Positions 20,945 through 31,129 of a DNA stretch of 64,000 nucleotides are shown piece after piece. The position numbers were made by a program, and so were the translations under genes. The first letter of the stretch is position 1, and every line of letters begins with the position of its first letter. The notes beneath the pieces were generated by a model. It searched no databases and had not been told where the DNA came from. It worked only from the letters and a program-made list of their open reading frames with translations. The stretch lies in assembly GCA_949948895.1 (NCBI GenBank), contig CATLHE010000004.1, positions 62,001-126,000 of the forward strand. The letters are read 5' to 3'. This DNA is from an uncultured Christensenella sp. Its GTDB lineage: Bacteria; Bacillota; Clostridia; Christensenellales; Pumilibacteraceae.

Positions 20945-20973
20945 TATAATCGGCGTTTATATACCGCCGTTAA

Positions 20974-21052
20974 GTCATGCAAAAAGGGCGTTTTGATAGC
21001 GCCCTTATATGCCTTTTGGTCGAAGTGGCGAGAATGCCGCGGACATGCTACA
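20974..21052. repeat. copy 1 of hairpin plus tRNA-Pro 3'-end repeat
   Basis: tcatgcaaaaagggcgttttgatagcgcccttatatgccttttggtcgaagtggcgagaatgccgcgga; near-identical to 21209-21278. Confidence 0.85.
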
Positions 21053-21208
21053 ACCTTTGCGCTTCGCGCAAAGCAAAAAACCGCCTTTCGGCGGCTTACT
21101 TTTAATATGACAAAAATTCTGTCATCCAAAAGGCAGAGAAGTCCGGATTGGGCACTTTTAAGTGCGAGCGCGACGGGAGTTTACACAGACGTAAATGACC
21201 GAGCGCGA

Positions 21209-21278
21209 GTCACGCAAAAAGGGCGCTTTGATAGCGCCCTTATATGCCTTTTGGTCGAAGTGGCGAGAATGCCGCGGA
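21209..21278. repeat. copy 2 of hairpin plus tRNA-Pro 3'-end repeat
   Basis: cacgcaaaaagggcgctttgatagcgcccttatatgccttttggtcgaagtggcgagaatgccgcgga. Confidence 0.85.
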
Positions 21279-21433
21279 TTCGCGGCGACCTTTGCGCTTC
21301 GCGCAAGCGGTTAGCGAACTGCGCGCTAATTCCTTTTCAATATTTATTTATTTGATTTTCTTTTTTTGCTTTCCGCGTCTCGAGCTTTTTTTTTGGCGCG
21401 CTCTCGTCTCGGAACACTTCGCTCAAAGCAAAA

Positions 21434-21451
21434 AACCGCCTTTCGGCGGTT
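21434..21451 (-). terminator. intrinsic terminator of tRNA-Pro
   Basis: minus strand AACCGCCgaaaGGCGGTT followed by TTTTT, just 3' of the tRNA. Confidence 0.85.
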
Positions 21452-21458
21452 CTTGCTT

Positions 21459-21534
21459 TGGTCGAAGTGGCGAGACTCGAACTCGCGGCCTCATGGTCCC
21501 TAACCATGCGCGCTACCAACTGCGCTACACCTCG
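21459..21534 (-). tRNA. tRNA-Pro (anticodon AGG), CCA encoded
   Basis: full cloverleaf by hand: CGAGGTG/CACTTCG acceptor, CATGG-TTAGGGA-CCATG anticodon arm, GCGAG-TTCGAGT-CTCGC T arm. Confidence 0.92.
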
Positions 21535-21768
21535 TGAGATTGCGTCTTATTATAACACCGTATTTTTTGTTTGTCAATCTTTTTCCTACTTCTTTTGTAA
21601 AAGAAGTGGACAAGAAAACTTTGAACATTTTACCTTTCATTCTTATCCATATTACCTCATTTAACAAATGCAACTTTCTACACAGCTTTGTAAAAGTAAT
21701 CGGTAAGAAAACTTCGCGCGTTTGCCTTTCTTATCTTATCGCTTGTTTTTTAGTTTTTCGGCTTACCC

Positions 21769-22077
21769 TCACTCGCCGCGCCACTGATATATACTTAGAT
21801 CCACCACCCCGCCGTCTGAGACCGCGACGCCCTCCTCGATCAGCATTTTTCTTTGCTCGTCGATACCGCCGAACGCGAATCCCGGCGCGAGCCTGCCCGA
21901 TGCGTTTACCACGCGGTGGCAAGGCACGCTCCCGAAGTACGGGTTTACGTGCAAGGCGTTACCCACTGCGCGAGCTGCGCCTATATGCCCCGACATAAGT
22001 GCGATCTGCGCATAAGTCGCGACCTTGCCCTTCGGGATCTTTTTTACCGTTTCGTATACGCTCTCCGCAAAATCCAT
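21769..22077 (-). CDS. MGMT-family O6-alkylguanine methyltransferase-like DNA-binding domain protein
   Basis: 102 aa; GKVATYAQIA, GNALHVNPYFGSVPCHRVV active-site motif. Confidence 0.9.
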   Translation of the reverse strand: MDFAESVYETVKKIPKGKVATYAQIALMSGHIGAARAVGNALHVNPYFGSVPCHRVVNASGRLAPGFAFGGIDEQRKMLIEEGVAVSDGGVVDLSIYQWRGE

Positions 22078-22081
22078 GCGC

Positions 22082-22948
22082 TTACCTCGTTTTGTCCGTT
22101 TTCAAAAGCGTCGGATCGATGAGCACCTTGCCTTTGGCTTTTTGCTCGTCGCGTATTATCTCGCCGACTTCGGGCAGGATTATAACGCCCGAGTACGGGT
22201 TTTTGACGCTGTCGACGCGGCTTCTGATCGTCGCTTTTACATGCGATCTTTCAAAAGCGAGGTCGGTCGCTTTCATCGTGCAGTCGATAAGCTTTAAGTT
22301 CTTGCAATAGCAGAGCGGCTGAGTGCCGATGATCTCGCAATTGATAAAAGTCAGGTTCTCGCTGTACCAAGCTAAATACTCGCCTTTGACAACGCTGTTT
22401 TTTACCGTTATGTTTTTGCCGTGCCAAAACGCGTCCTTGGTATCGAGGTTGCAATGATCGAGCTCCACGTTTTTCACGTACTGAAACGAATACTTGCCGC
22501 GAAAATCCAATCGCGTCGCTCTTATGTTTTCGGCGCGCATCAAAAAATACTCGCTCACCGCCGTAGAGTCGCGGAAGTATATATCGCTTGCCGACCACCC
22601 GAACTCGGGCGAAACTATATCGCTCTCCTCAATTGACACGCCGCGGCACTCGCGCACCGCTTTTATGCCGTGCAGCTTGCTTTTCTTGATGGATATATTA
22701 TCGGTATACCACAGCGCGGCACGGCAGTTTTCGGTCATTTCGCAACCGTCGAGCAAGACGCTGTCGTCATGCCACAGCGGATACCTTAGATCGAAAAAAC
22801 AGTCTTTCGCTTCGACCGCTCCGCACTCTTTGAGCGCGCTCTCGCCGTCCTCTTCGCCCTCGAAACGGCAGTTTTCTATTCTGACTTCGTCGAGCCCGTA
22901 CAGCGCGCGCTCTTCCCCGAACCTTTCGCCTTTGTATTCGTAACCCAC
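22082..22948 (-). CDS. DUF3737 family protein (beta-helix like)
   Basis: 288 aa; characteristic repeats such as RYPLWHDDSVLLDGCEMTENCRAALWY. Confidence 0.88.
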   Translation of the reverse strand: MGYEYKGERFGEERALYGLDEVRIENCRFEGEEDGESALKECGAVEAKDCFFDLRYPLWHDDSVLLDGCEMTENCRAALWYTDNISIKKSKLHGIKAVRECRGVSIEESDIVSPEFGWSASDIYFRDSTAVSEYFLMRAENIRATRLDFRGKYSFQYVKNVELDHCNLDTKDAFWHGKNITVKNSVVKGEYLAWYSENLTFINCEIIGTQPLCYCKNLKLIDCTMKATDLAFERSHVKATIRSRVDSVKNPYSGVIILPEVGEIIRDEQKAKGKVLIDPTLLKTDKTR

Positions 22949-23434
22949 TTAGTTCTCCTCTTGTTCTCTCGATTTTTCCGTTTGCTCTTTTATGAACTTG
23001 ACGCCCGCCGTCGCGTCGAACAAATGCCGTACCCTGTATTTTTTGGTCCCGCTCTTCGGCGTTTTCGCCGTGACCGTGACTGTGCCCGTCATCAGGTCGC
23101 GCTCGAAAAACGGTATTTTATACTCGACTTTCGTTACGTCCGCAAACGATACGTACTTGCGCTTGTCTTTATTGATAATGACGAGCCGCGTATTAAAGAC
23201 GATAAGCGTGCGCTCGTTATGCAACGACACGATAACGGATATCGCGCCCGCGCACGCTATCATTATTCCCGCGATAAGAGCAAGCACCCACGACAGCGCG
23301 ATAAACCCCATAGCCGCGCCGATCAATACGACCGTTGCCGTTATTCGCGTAATTATCATCACACGCCTATACGCGCGATAATTCGTGGCGTATTGGTATA
23401 CGAGTTTCTCGTCCGTTTCGCGTTTTTCGTCCAT
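22949..23434 (-). CDS. two-TM membrane protein with PH-like C-terminal part
   Basis: start MDEKRETDEK after ggagacgac; two hydrophobic helices. Confidence 0.65.
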   Translation of the reverse strand: MDEKRETDEKLVYQYATNYRAYRRVMIITRITATVVLIGAAMGFIALSWVLALIAGIMIACAGAISVIVSLHNERTLIVFNTRLVIINKDKRKYVSFADVTKVEYKIPFFERDLMTGTVTVTAKTPKSGTKKYRVRHLFDATAGVKFIKEQTEKSREQEEN

Positions 23435-23444
23435 GTCGTCTCCT

Positions 23445-24449
23445 TTAAACAATGATTATGCCCGTAGATATCAAAAGGAATATCACATACAGCAACGGCG
23501 TGACCGTGTTTAACGTTTCCACTCCCGCAAACAGCGCGCGGCTTTGCTTGGGTCGATTTTTAAGGATCATCATGACAAGCGTTACGACCGCCGCCGCTAC
23601 GCCGAGGATCAAAAGCCACTGCGATTCGGTGTTCAGCTCGTACACGCTCGTCGCGCCCGGCATAAACGCGAACATATCGGCTACAAACAGTATCATGAAG
23701 TTGAACACGTTTGAACCTATTATGTTGCCCGCCGCGGCGTTGAAGTTTTTGCGGTGGCACAGCGTGACCGAAGAAATGAGTTCGGGCAAGCTTGTAGCAA
23801 CGCCCAAAAACAGCGCGCCCGCAAACGTTTTGCCCAAGTTGAGCTTGTCCGAAACGATATCGGTAAGGTACGTCATGCAAATAGACAGCCCGATCAAAAA
23901 TATCGCGCATACTACAAAGCGCACCGCCGCCTGTTTCAGCGTTATATTATCGTCCGCGCCGCCGCCCTCGCTCTCCGAGGTTTTGGGCGTCTTTTTTATA
24001 AACAGCACGTACAGCACGAGTATAAGCGGAGACACGACCGAGTACCAGCCTATCTGCAAATATCCGCCGAAGTACATAGCGGCGGCGGTCAGCGCATACA
24101 TACCCAAAAGCACGCCTATCGCCGCATAGTAAAACTTGTTGAACTTGGCTTTTTTCAGTCCGCGCGCGAATATCAACAGCATGACGCCGAAAAATGCCAG
24201 ATTAATAAGGTCGGAACCCAAAATGTTGCCTATCACGAGCGCGTTCTCTCTTACTATCCACACCGCCGAAAGCGAAGTGAAAAGCTCGGGCAAGCTCGTT
24301 ACCGCGGCTAGCATGACGCCGCCTATAAACGCGCCCGAAATACTGCTCTTGGAATCGATAACGTCGACGTACTTGCCTATCTTTATCGACAGAAACACTA
24401 CGCCGGCAACGACAGCGAGATAAGCTATGTATACGAACCAATCGGGCAT
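23445..24449 (-). CDS. CaCA-family sodium/calcium exchanger
   Basis: 334 aa; two alpha repeats AAVTSLPELFTSL and GVATSLPELISSV / GNIIGSNVFN. Confidence 0.92.
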   Translation of the reverse strand: MPDWFVYIAYLAVVAGVVFLSIKIGKYVDVIDSKSSISGAFIGGVMLAAVTSLPELFTSLSAVWIVRENALVIGNILGSDLINLAFFGVMLLIFARGLKKAKFNKFYYAAIGVLLGMYALTAAAMYFGGYLQIGWYSVVSPLILVLYVLFIKKTPKTSESEGGGADDNITLKQAAVRFVVCAIFLIGLSICMTYLTDIVSDKLNLGKTFAGALFLGVATSLPELISSVTLCHRKNFNAAAGNIIGSNVFNFMILFVADMFAFMPGATSVYELNTESQWLLILGVAAAVVTLVMMILKNRPKQSRALFAGVETLNTVTPLLYVIFLLISTGIIIV

Positions 24450-25087
24450 CAGTTGTTTTCCTCCGTCGTGATACGGTCGTTATAATTATCGGAAACATAC
24501 TCGCGCACTCTGAGCGGCACGCCGAGACTTTTCGCAAGCGCGCGGCACTTTTCCACCGCCGCCGCGCCTATAACGTCCACGACGCTGACCGTCGTGTCTA
24601 TCCCCGCTTTTTTACAGTCCGATACAAACTCCAAGACCGCGCCGAACGCGCGTTCGCCGTAGCGCGAGTTTGTGACGGCGGTGTAATTTTTTGCGTCGCA
24701 ATGATTGAGCGATACCGATACTTTATCTATGCACGGCGCGAGCTCGGGCGCTATATTCCGCCCCGCCGAAAGACTGCCGAGACCGTTGGTGTTCAGCCTT
24801 GTGGTAAGTCCCATGCTCTTGACCCTTTTGGCGCACTCGCACAATACGCCGAGCGCTTCCGTCGGCTCGCCGAACCCGCAAAACACGACTTCGCGCGTCG
24901 TATGCCGCTCTTCGAGCGCGGCGTACATTTTTATCACCTCGTCCGCCGTCGCGTCTCTGTCGAGCCGCAAGTTCACGCCCGCCACGCCGTCGCCCGTATT
25001 ACGTATGCAAAATCCGCATGCGTTTTGGCAGCGGTTGGTGAGATTCACGTAAGCCGTGCCGTCGAGAATGTAAACAAAATTGTTCAT
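24449..25087 (-). CDS. TatD-associated radical SAM protein
   Basis: 212 aa; NLTNRCQNACGFCIR (CxxxCxxC-like), FCGFGEPTEALG; next to tatD. Confidence 0.9.
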   Translation of the reverse strand: MNNFVYILDGTAYVNLTNRCQNACGFCIRNTGDGVAGVNLRLDRDATADEVIKMYAALEERHTTREVVFCGFGEPTEALGVLCECAKRVKSMGLTTRLNTNGLGSLSAGRNIAPELAPCIDKVSVSLNHCDAKNYTAVTNSRYGERAFGAVLEFVSDCKKAGIDTTVSVVDVIGAAAVEKCRALAKSLGVPLRVREYVSDNYNDRITTEENN

Positions 25088-25857
25088 TGCTTTTTCATCT
25101 TAAAGAACAGCCTCTCGGCGTTCTCTGCCGTTATCCTTTCTATTTCTTCCGCAGAAAGTCCGCGAAGTTCCGCGAGCTTATCGCGAACGAGCGCGACGTT
25201 TTTGGGGTAATTGATCTCGCCCAGCTTTTGCGCGGGTGACAGGTACGGCGCGTCCGTCTCTATCAAAAGTCGGTCGAGCGGCACGCGCGACGCGACGTCC
25301 GCGAGCACTCTCGCGTTATGGTAAGTCAGCTTGCCGCCGAAAGAGATATACAGTCCTTTTTTGAGACAGATCTCGGCGCTCTCCCACGAGCCCGAATAGC
25401 AGTGCATGACGCCGCTTTGGGGAAACTCGCGCGCGCGCAAAAATTCGATAAAGTCGCCCGTCGCTTCCCGCGAATGGAATATTATCGGCAGTCCTACTTC
25501 GACTGCGAGATCGTACTGCTTGACGAGCGCAACGATCTGCGCGTCGCGGTCGTACGTTTCGTGATGATAGTCAAGACCTATCTCGCCTATCGCGACCACC
25601 TTGTCGTGGCGCGACAGTGTTTTAAACTCGTCCAAAAGTTCGTCGGTCACAATTTCGGGATAGTACGGATGAACGCCGACCGAAGCGTACACACCGTCGA
25701 ATTTTTCGGCGGCTGCGACCGCGTCGCGCGACGACTTGCCGTCGCACCCTACGCATACCAGCGCTTTGAGCCCGTCCTTTTTCATGTCGGCGGCTATGCC
25801 CGCGCCGCCGTCGCCGTACTGCTCGTCGGTTATGTGCGCATGCGAGTCTATCAACAT
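25084..25857 (-). CDS. tatD: TatD-family DNase/hydrolase
   Basis: 257 aa; LIDSHAHITDEQY, IGEIGLDYHH, LLIETDAPYLSP. Confidence 0.94.
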   Translation of the reverse strand: MLIDSHAHITDEQYGDGGAGIAADMKKDGLKALVCVGCDGKSSRDAVAAAEKFDGVYASVGVHPYYPEIVTDELLDEFKTLSRHDKVVAIGEIGLDYHHETYDRDAQIVALVKQYDLAVEVGLPIIFHSREATGDFIEFLRAREFPQSGVMHCYSGSWESAEICLKKGLYISFGGKLTYHNARVLADVASRVPLDRLLIETDAPYLSPAQKLGEINYPKNVALVRDKLAELRGLSAEEIERITAENAERLFFKMKKQ

Positions 25858-27821
25858 ATTTTATCACCCGCTTCGCCGAGCGGCTCTATGAGTCGCGGCA
25901 CGTCGTCCGCGCCGGACGAGCACAACAGCATGCCTTCGGAAACTATCCCGCACAGTTTGGCGGGCTTGAGATTGTACACGAGCGCGGCGTTCTTGCCTAC
26001 GAGCTCGTCGGGCGCGTACGCGTTTGCTATACCCGATACTATCGTGCGGCGGCGAGTGCCGTCGAACACAGTGAGCTTTAACAGCTTTTTGGATTTTTCC
26101 ACTTTCTCGCAAGCTTCTATCTTGCACACGCGAAGGTCGGTCTTGAAAAACTCGTCGATGGATACTTCCGCCGCGGGCGCGTCCTCTTTTTCGGGTTTTT
26201 TGTCCGCCGCCGCGCCACTCTTGTTTTTATCCGCTTTGCCATTGAGCTCGGCGGCTATCTTTTCTAGCTCCACAAGCTCCTTTTTTATATCGAGGCGGTT
26301 GAGTATCGGCTCGATCTCGCCCGTAGCGTACTTTTTGACCGCGCCGAACCTGCACGCCGAGAAATCGTCGGGCACCTGGATATTGAGTCCGCCCTCGAAT
26401 ATGCGGCGCGGGTACTTGGTGAGAAAGGGCAGTAAAAGGTTAGCCGTCACGCGTATGCCCTCGAGCAGTGCGTACATAACGTCGTTGAGCCTTTCGGTAT
26501 CGCCCGTCTTTTTGAGCTCCCACGGTTTGTTTGCATCTATATATTTATTGGCGAGGTCGATAACGCCGAATATCTTTTCCAAGGCTTTGCCGATGAGCGG
26601 CTTGTCCATATCGGCGCGAACGCCCTCGATAAGCCCGTCCACTGCGGCGGCAAACGCTGCGTCGCGCTCGTCTTTCGTCTTGGGCGCGGTCACTTTTCCG
26701 TCGAAATACTGTTTGCTCATGGCGAGCGTGCGGCGGACGAGGTTGCCGAGATCGTTGACTATATCGTTGTTTATCGTGGACAACAGCGACTCGTTTGTAT
26801 ACGAAAGATCATCGCCGAACGGCATGGCTCTCAGCAAGTAGTACCTGAGCGAATCGACGCCGTAACGGTCGGTAAGGATAAACGGGTCGACCACGTTGCC
26901 TTTGGACTTACTCATTTTGTCGCCGTCGAACATTATCCAGCCGTGACCGTACACGCGCTTGGGGAGCGGGAGCTCCAATGCCATGAGTATCGCCGGCCAC
27001 ACTATCGAGTGGAAACGCACGATCTCTTTTGCCATTACGTGCATATCGCACGGCCAATACTTATCGAAGTTTCCGTTTGTCTTGCCGCCGTAGCCGAGCG
27101 CGGTTATATAATTGGGCAGCGCGTCTATCCACACGTATATCACGTGCTTGGGGTCGAAGGGCACTTTTATTCCCCAATCGAATGACGAACGCGTGACCGC
27201 AAGGTCGCTGAGACCCTTGTCTATAAAGTTATTGACCATTTCTTTCACGCGCGAATCGGGCTGTAAGAAATCGGTCTCGGTAAGCAGTTTTTTCACTCTG
27301 TCGGCGTACTTGCTCAAACGGAAGAAATAACATTCTTCCTTGGCGTCCTTGACTTCCCTGCCGCAGTCGGGGCACTTGCCGTCCACGAGCTGACTCTCCG
27401 TCCAAAAGCTCTCGCACGGCGCGCAGTACTTGCCGACGTACTCGGACTTATAGATATCGCCCTTTTCGTAGAGCTTGGTGAATATGTCGGCTATCGCTTT
27501 TTCGTGCGCTTCGTCCGTCGTGCGTATAAACCCGTCGTTGCTTATGTCCATGCGCGTCCAAAGCGTTTTTATTCTGTCAGCCAATCCGTCGACGAAATCT
27601 TTGGGCTTGACGCCTTTTGCGGCGGCGGCTTCCTGAACTTTTTGTCCGTGCTCGTCGGTGCCCGTAAGATAGAACACGTCGTAGCCGTCCATGCGCTTGA
27701 ACCTTGCTATCGCGTCACAGCATACCGTGGTATAGCAATGCCCTATATGCAGAGCTCCGCTCGCGTAATATATGGGCGTGGTGATATAAAACGTCTTTTT
27801 GTTTTCTTTTTTGGTTGCCAT
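25851..27821 (-). CDS. metG: methionyl-tRNA synthetase
   Basis: TTPIYYASGALHIGHCYTT, KMSKSKGN, C-terminal EMAP/tRNA-binding domain; start trimmed to MATKKENKK. Confidence 0.96.
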   Translation of the reverse strand: MATKKENKKTFYITTPIYYASGALHIGHCYTTVCCDAIARFKRMDGYDVFYLTGTDEHGQKVQEAAAAKGVKPKDFVDGLADRIKTLWTRMDISNDGFIRTTDEAHEKAIADIFTKLYEKGDIYKSEYVGKYCAPCESFWTESQLVDGKCPDCGREVKDAKEECYFFRLSKYADRVKKLLTETDFLQPDSRVKEMVNNFIDKGLSDLAVTRSSFDWGIKVPFDPKHVIYVWIDALPNYITALGYGGKTNGNFDKYWPCDMHVMAKEIVRFHSIVWPAILMALELPLPKRVYGHGWIMFDGDKMSKSKGNVVDPFILTDRYGVDSLRYYLLRAMPFGDDLSYTNESLLSTINNDIVNDLGNLVRRTLAMSKQYFDGKVTAPKTKDERDAAFAAAVDGLIEGVRADMDKPLIGKALEKIFGVIDLANKYIDANKPWELKKTGDTERLNDVMYALLEGIRVTANLLLPFLTKYPRRIFEGGLNIQVPDDFSACRFGAVKKYATGEIEPILNRLDIKKELVELEKIAAELNGKADKNKSGAAADKKPEKEDAPAAEVSIDEFFKTDLRVCKIEACEKVEKSKKLLKLTVFDGTRRRTIVSGIANAYAPDELVGKNAALVYNLKPAKLCGIVSEGMLLCSSGADDVPRLIEPLGEAGDKIC

Positions 27822-27840
27822 ATTGTAAAACCTCTCGTAA

Positions 27841-30489
27841 TTATTCGGACCTGAGCGCCGCAACGGGATCGCGCTTGCTAGCGGAAAGCGCGGGGAGCAT
27901 GCCCGCGACCAGCGTCAACAGCACCGATATGCCTATCAAAAGGATCACGTGCCACCAAGCGACGGACACGAGGTTGGTAGTTACCATGCCTTCCGATATC
28001 GATATGAATATCGCCGACAGCGGGAAGGACAGTATGAGCGTGACGAGCACGCCGATTATTCCCGCCGCCAATCCGATTATAACCGTTTCGGCGTTGAACA
28101 CTCGCATGATGTCCAATTTTCTCGCGCCGACCGCGCGAAGCACGCCTATCTCTTTGGTGCGCTCCACTACCGACGCGTAGGTGATTATGCCTATCATGAC
28201 CGACGACACCACGAGCGATATTGCGGCAAACGCGATAAGCACGTACGTCATTATGTCTATCATTTGCCCGACGGCTTGGGTCACCATTTCCGCCGCGTCG
28301 AGAATGATTATTTTGTCCGCTTTGTCCTTGCCGCGGTTATACCGTTCGAGATACGCTTTCATATCGTCTTTGGTATCGAAGTTTTTGGGATAGAAGTTGA
28401 GCGTTGTGGGAATGTCGCTCGCGCCCACCGTTTGCAATGCGAACCCGTAGAGGTCGTCGGCGGTAAACGTGATGCCCAGGCGCGTGGAAAGTTCTTGGTT
28501 CAAAAACGACACCGCCAAAGCGAACGGCACGCCGCCTATGTTCACGGGGTACTCGCCCATGGGCGTGGGGATCTTTATCGAGTCGACCATGCAAACCGCG
28601 CGATTTTCGGTCTGCGCCTTGCCCACATTGCTCTTTTGCGCGTCCGCTATGAACTCCGCGTCGAGCGCAGGCGTGTACACGAGCCCGCTCGAGTACAGCG
28701 ACAGCGCCGAGCTTTCTTTTATGCGCATGACGCCCACTACTGTCAGCTCCTTGTTGCGAGGATCCTCGTACAGTGCGCGTTTTTGTTCTTGCGTCGCGCT
28801 CGAAAACGCGAACTGCGAGTAGAACGTGCTGTCTTCGGCTTTGGTGTACCAAGCGTCGTTGGAAACGAGTTTGAGCTTTTGCCCGATGAGATCGTCGAAA
28901 GTCGCGTCGTCGAGATCGTCGGGGGCTTTCAAGCCGATATCCAAAAGCGTGGAGAGATTGATCGAGTTGTCGTTGCCCACGACTACCGCGAGCTCGTTTG
29001 CCGCCGTCGGGTAATTGCCCCATATATCGTACTGCGACAGTACGTACTCGCTGTTGTTCATAAGCTGCTGAACGTGCGACGACGTGCCCAAAAGACTGTT
29101 AGAACCGAGCTCCACCCGCGTATAGTTGATACCGCCGCCGCCGTCGTCGAGGTTGGCGCTTAGTATGACGCGTTCCATACTGTACCCGCGCGTGACGTCA
29201 ATGACGTGCTTTTGCATTTCTTCGGTCGATATGTAATCGAGGTAGTCTTTTGTGATCTTGTTGTAATGGTTGGTCATGCCCGAGCTCGTTTTTATATGGA
29301 GCTTTGTGCCGTCGGGGTATTTTTCGAGCTTGGCTTGCGAGCCCGCGCCGTTCATAGTCGCGTCTACGTCGACGGTCATTTGCGCGACCGTGACCGGATA
29401 GCTCGCGAGCATTTGCGTTTCCATATTGTCTACATACGCAGTAAACCCGTTGCTGAGCGCGAGCACGAGCGCGACGCCGATTATGCCGATAGAGCCCGCG
29501 ATGGATGTTGCTATCGTTCTGCCTTTTTTTGTTATGAGGTTGCGCGACGAAAGCCCGAGCGCCGTAAGAAAGCTCATGGACGTGTGTTTCATTGCGGCTT
29601 TGTTGGCTTTGGTTATTCGGCGCTGCGCTTTTTTGTGCGCTTTTTCCTGTTGTTTCTTTTCCGCGGCGGTTTGCTCTGCCGCTTCGCTTTGCGCTTTCGT
29701 TTCTTCGGTTTTCTCGGGCTCCGCTCCGCTCTCACCGAATCCTTCTTCGCTATTTTGCTCCGCGGCGGTATTGTCGGGTTCCGATCCCGTAGTTGCCGCG
29801 AGCTCGCTTTCGGTCACGGGCGCGGTGTCGCCCACGACTTCGCCGTCGAGCATGGAAATAGTGCGCGTCGCGTAGGTCTTGGCGAGCTCGGCATTGTGCG
29901 TTACCATGATGACGAGACGGTCTTTAGCTATCTCTTCGAGAATATCCATTACCTGCACCGAGGTCTGGCTGTCGAGCGCGCCCGTCGGTTCGTCGGCGAG
30001 GATTATGTCGGGATTATTCACGATAGCGCGAGCGATGGCGACCCGTTGCATTTGTCCGCCCGACATTTGGTTGGGGCGTTTTTTGAGTTCTTTGCCGAGC
30101 CCTACGCGCTCCAAGGCTTCCTTGGCGCGCCTTGTGCGTTCCGATTTTTTTACGCCCGTCAGCGTGAGCGCGAGCTCGACGTTGCCGAGCACCGTGAGGT
30201 GCGGAATGAGGTTGTATGATTGGAATACGAAACCGATACTGCGGTTGCGGTATGCGTCCCAGTCCGCCGCTTTGAAATATTTGGTCGATCGCCCGTTTAT
30301 GACGAGATCGCCGTCGGTGTAACAGTCGAGCCCGCCTATGATATTAAGCAGAGTCGTTTTGCCGCAGCCCGATTGACCGAGCACGGCTACGAGCTCGTTC
30401 TCGCGGAACGCGAGAGACACGCCTTTCAGGGCTCGGACTTTTTGATCGCCGACCGCGTAATCCTTTACTATGTTATGTAATTCGAGCAT
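27841..30489 (-). CDS. fused ABC transporter ATP-binding/FtsX-type permease (MacB-like)
   Basis: 882 aa; LGQSGCGKTTLLNIIGGLD, MSGGQMQRVAIARAI, ILADEPTGALD, C-terminal FtsX permease helices. Confidence 0.93.
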   Translation of the reverse strand: MLELHNIVKDYAVGDQKVRALKGVSLAFRENELVAVLGQSGCGKTTLLNIIGGLDCYTDGDLVINGRSTKYFKAADWDAYRNRSIGFVFQSYNLIPHLTVLGNVELALTLTGVKKSERTRRAKEALERVGLGKELKKRPNQMSGGQMQRVAIARAIVNNPDIILADEPTGALDSQTSVQVMDILEEIAKDRLVIMVTHNAELAKTYATRTISMLDGEVVGDTAPVTESELAATTGSEPDNTAAEQNSEEGFGESGAEPEKTEETKAQSEAAEQTAAEKKQQEKAHKKAQRRITKANKAAMKHTSMSFLTALGLSSRNLITKKGRTIATSIAGSIGIIGVALVLALSNGFTAYVDNMETQMLASYPVTVAQMTVDVDATMNGAGSQAKLEKYPDGTKLHIKTSSGMTNHYNKITKDYLDYISTEEMQKHVIDVTRGYSMERVILSANLDDGGGGINYTRVELGSNSLLGTSSHVQQLMNNSEYVLSQYDIWGNYPTAANELAVVVGNDNSINLSTLLDIGLKAPDDLDDATFDDLIGQKLKLVSNDAWYTKAEDSTFYSQFAFSSATQEQKRALYEDPRNKELTVVGVMRIKESSALSLYSSGLVYTPALDAEFIADAQKSNVGKAQTENRAVCMVDSIKIPTPMGEYPVNIGGVPFALAVSFLNQELSTRLGITFTADDLYGFALQTVGASDIPTTLNFYPKNFDTKDDMKAYLERYNRGKDKADKIIILDAAEMVTQAVGQMIDIMTYVLIAFAAISLVVSSVMIGIITYASVVERTKEIGVLRAVGARKLDIMRVFNAETVIIGLAAGIIGVLVTLILSFPLSAIFISISEGMVTTNLVSVAWWHVILLIGISVLLTLVAGMLPALSASKRDPVAALRSE

Positions 30490-30673
30490 AACGCCTCCAT
30501 ACGTTCGTTAAAACGAATGTGATATATTATACTATATTTCATTCGGCTTTGTAAAGAATAACGCCACGCCTTGTCAAAATCTAACCTAAATCTAATTTGG
30601 CGATTTTGTTGCGTTTACGTATATTTGTCATCTGTTTATACAAAACTAAACGTGATTTTCAAAGGAGATCGAT

Positions 30674-31090
30674 ATGGGTATCAAACAGAGATTCAAAGGG
30701 ATTTGGTCCAAGCTTCGCAAAAAGACGGGGCGCATGGAAGCGGCGGACGATATTGTCAAAACGCCGACAGATAGCGAGATTTCGGCCGAGGAAGTCGTAG
30801 AGCGCGAGGTGTTCCCCAAGCCCAAGACCGCTTGCGGCAAATCCAAAGCCGAGGCTGCGCGCGTCGCAGTCAAGGTCGCGCCGAGGACCGCCGCGCGCAA
30901 GCGCGCCGATGCGGAAATAGCCGACGATCCGTCGCAGCCCGCAAAAAAGCAGTGCGGTAAGTCCAAGCCCGCAAAACGAATTTGCGGCGGGGCGTGCGGT
31001 AAGGGCAAGAAGAACGGGACAAGACCGACCAATCCCGATTACGAGATGATCGATCCCGACGGCAATACCTGCGATTCTTCCCAATCTTAA
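30674..31090 (+). CDS. hypothetical Lys/Ala/Cys-rich small protein
   Basis: 138 aa with ggag-type RBS (aaaggagatcgatATG); no family recognised. Confidence 0.6.
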   Translation: MGIKQRFKGIWSKLRKKTGRMEAADDIVKTPTDSEISAEEVVEREVFPKPKTACGKSKAEAARVAVKVAPRTAARKRADAEIADDPSQPAKKQCGKSKPAKRICGGACGKGKKNGTRPTNPDYEMIDPDGNTCDSSQS

Positions 31091-31129
31091 TTTTTAACTG
31101 CCGTATATGGGCTGTCGCGATTCGTTAAG

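Noticed and set aside
27821-27863. N-terminal extension of MetG, and similar extensions of DnaB, Tex, ParB and DnaC-like ORFs
   Set aside because: Extensions are not family-like and internal starts have better RBS, so starts were trimmed.
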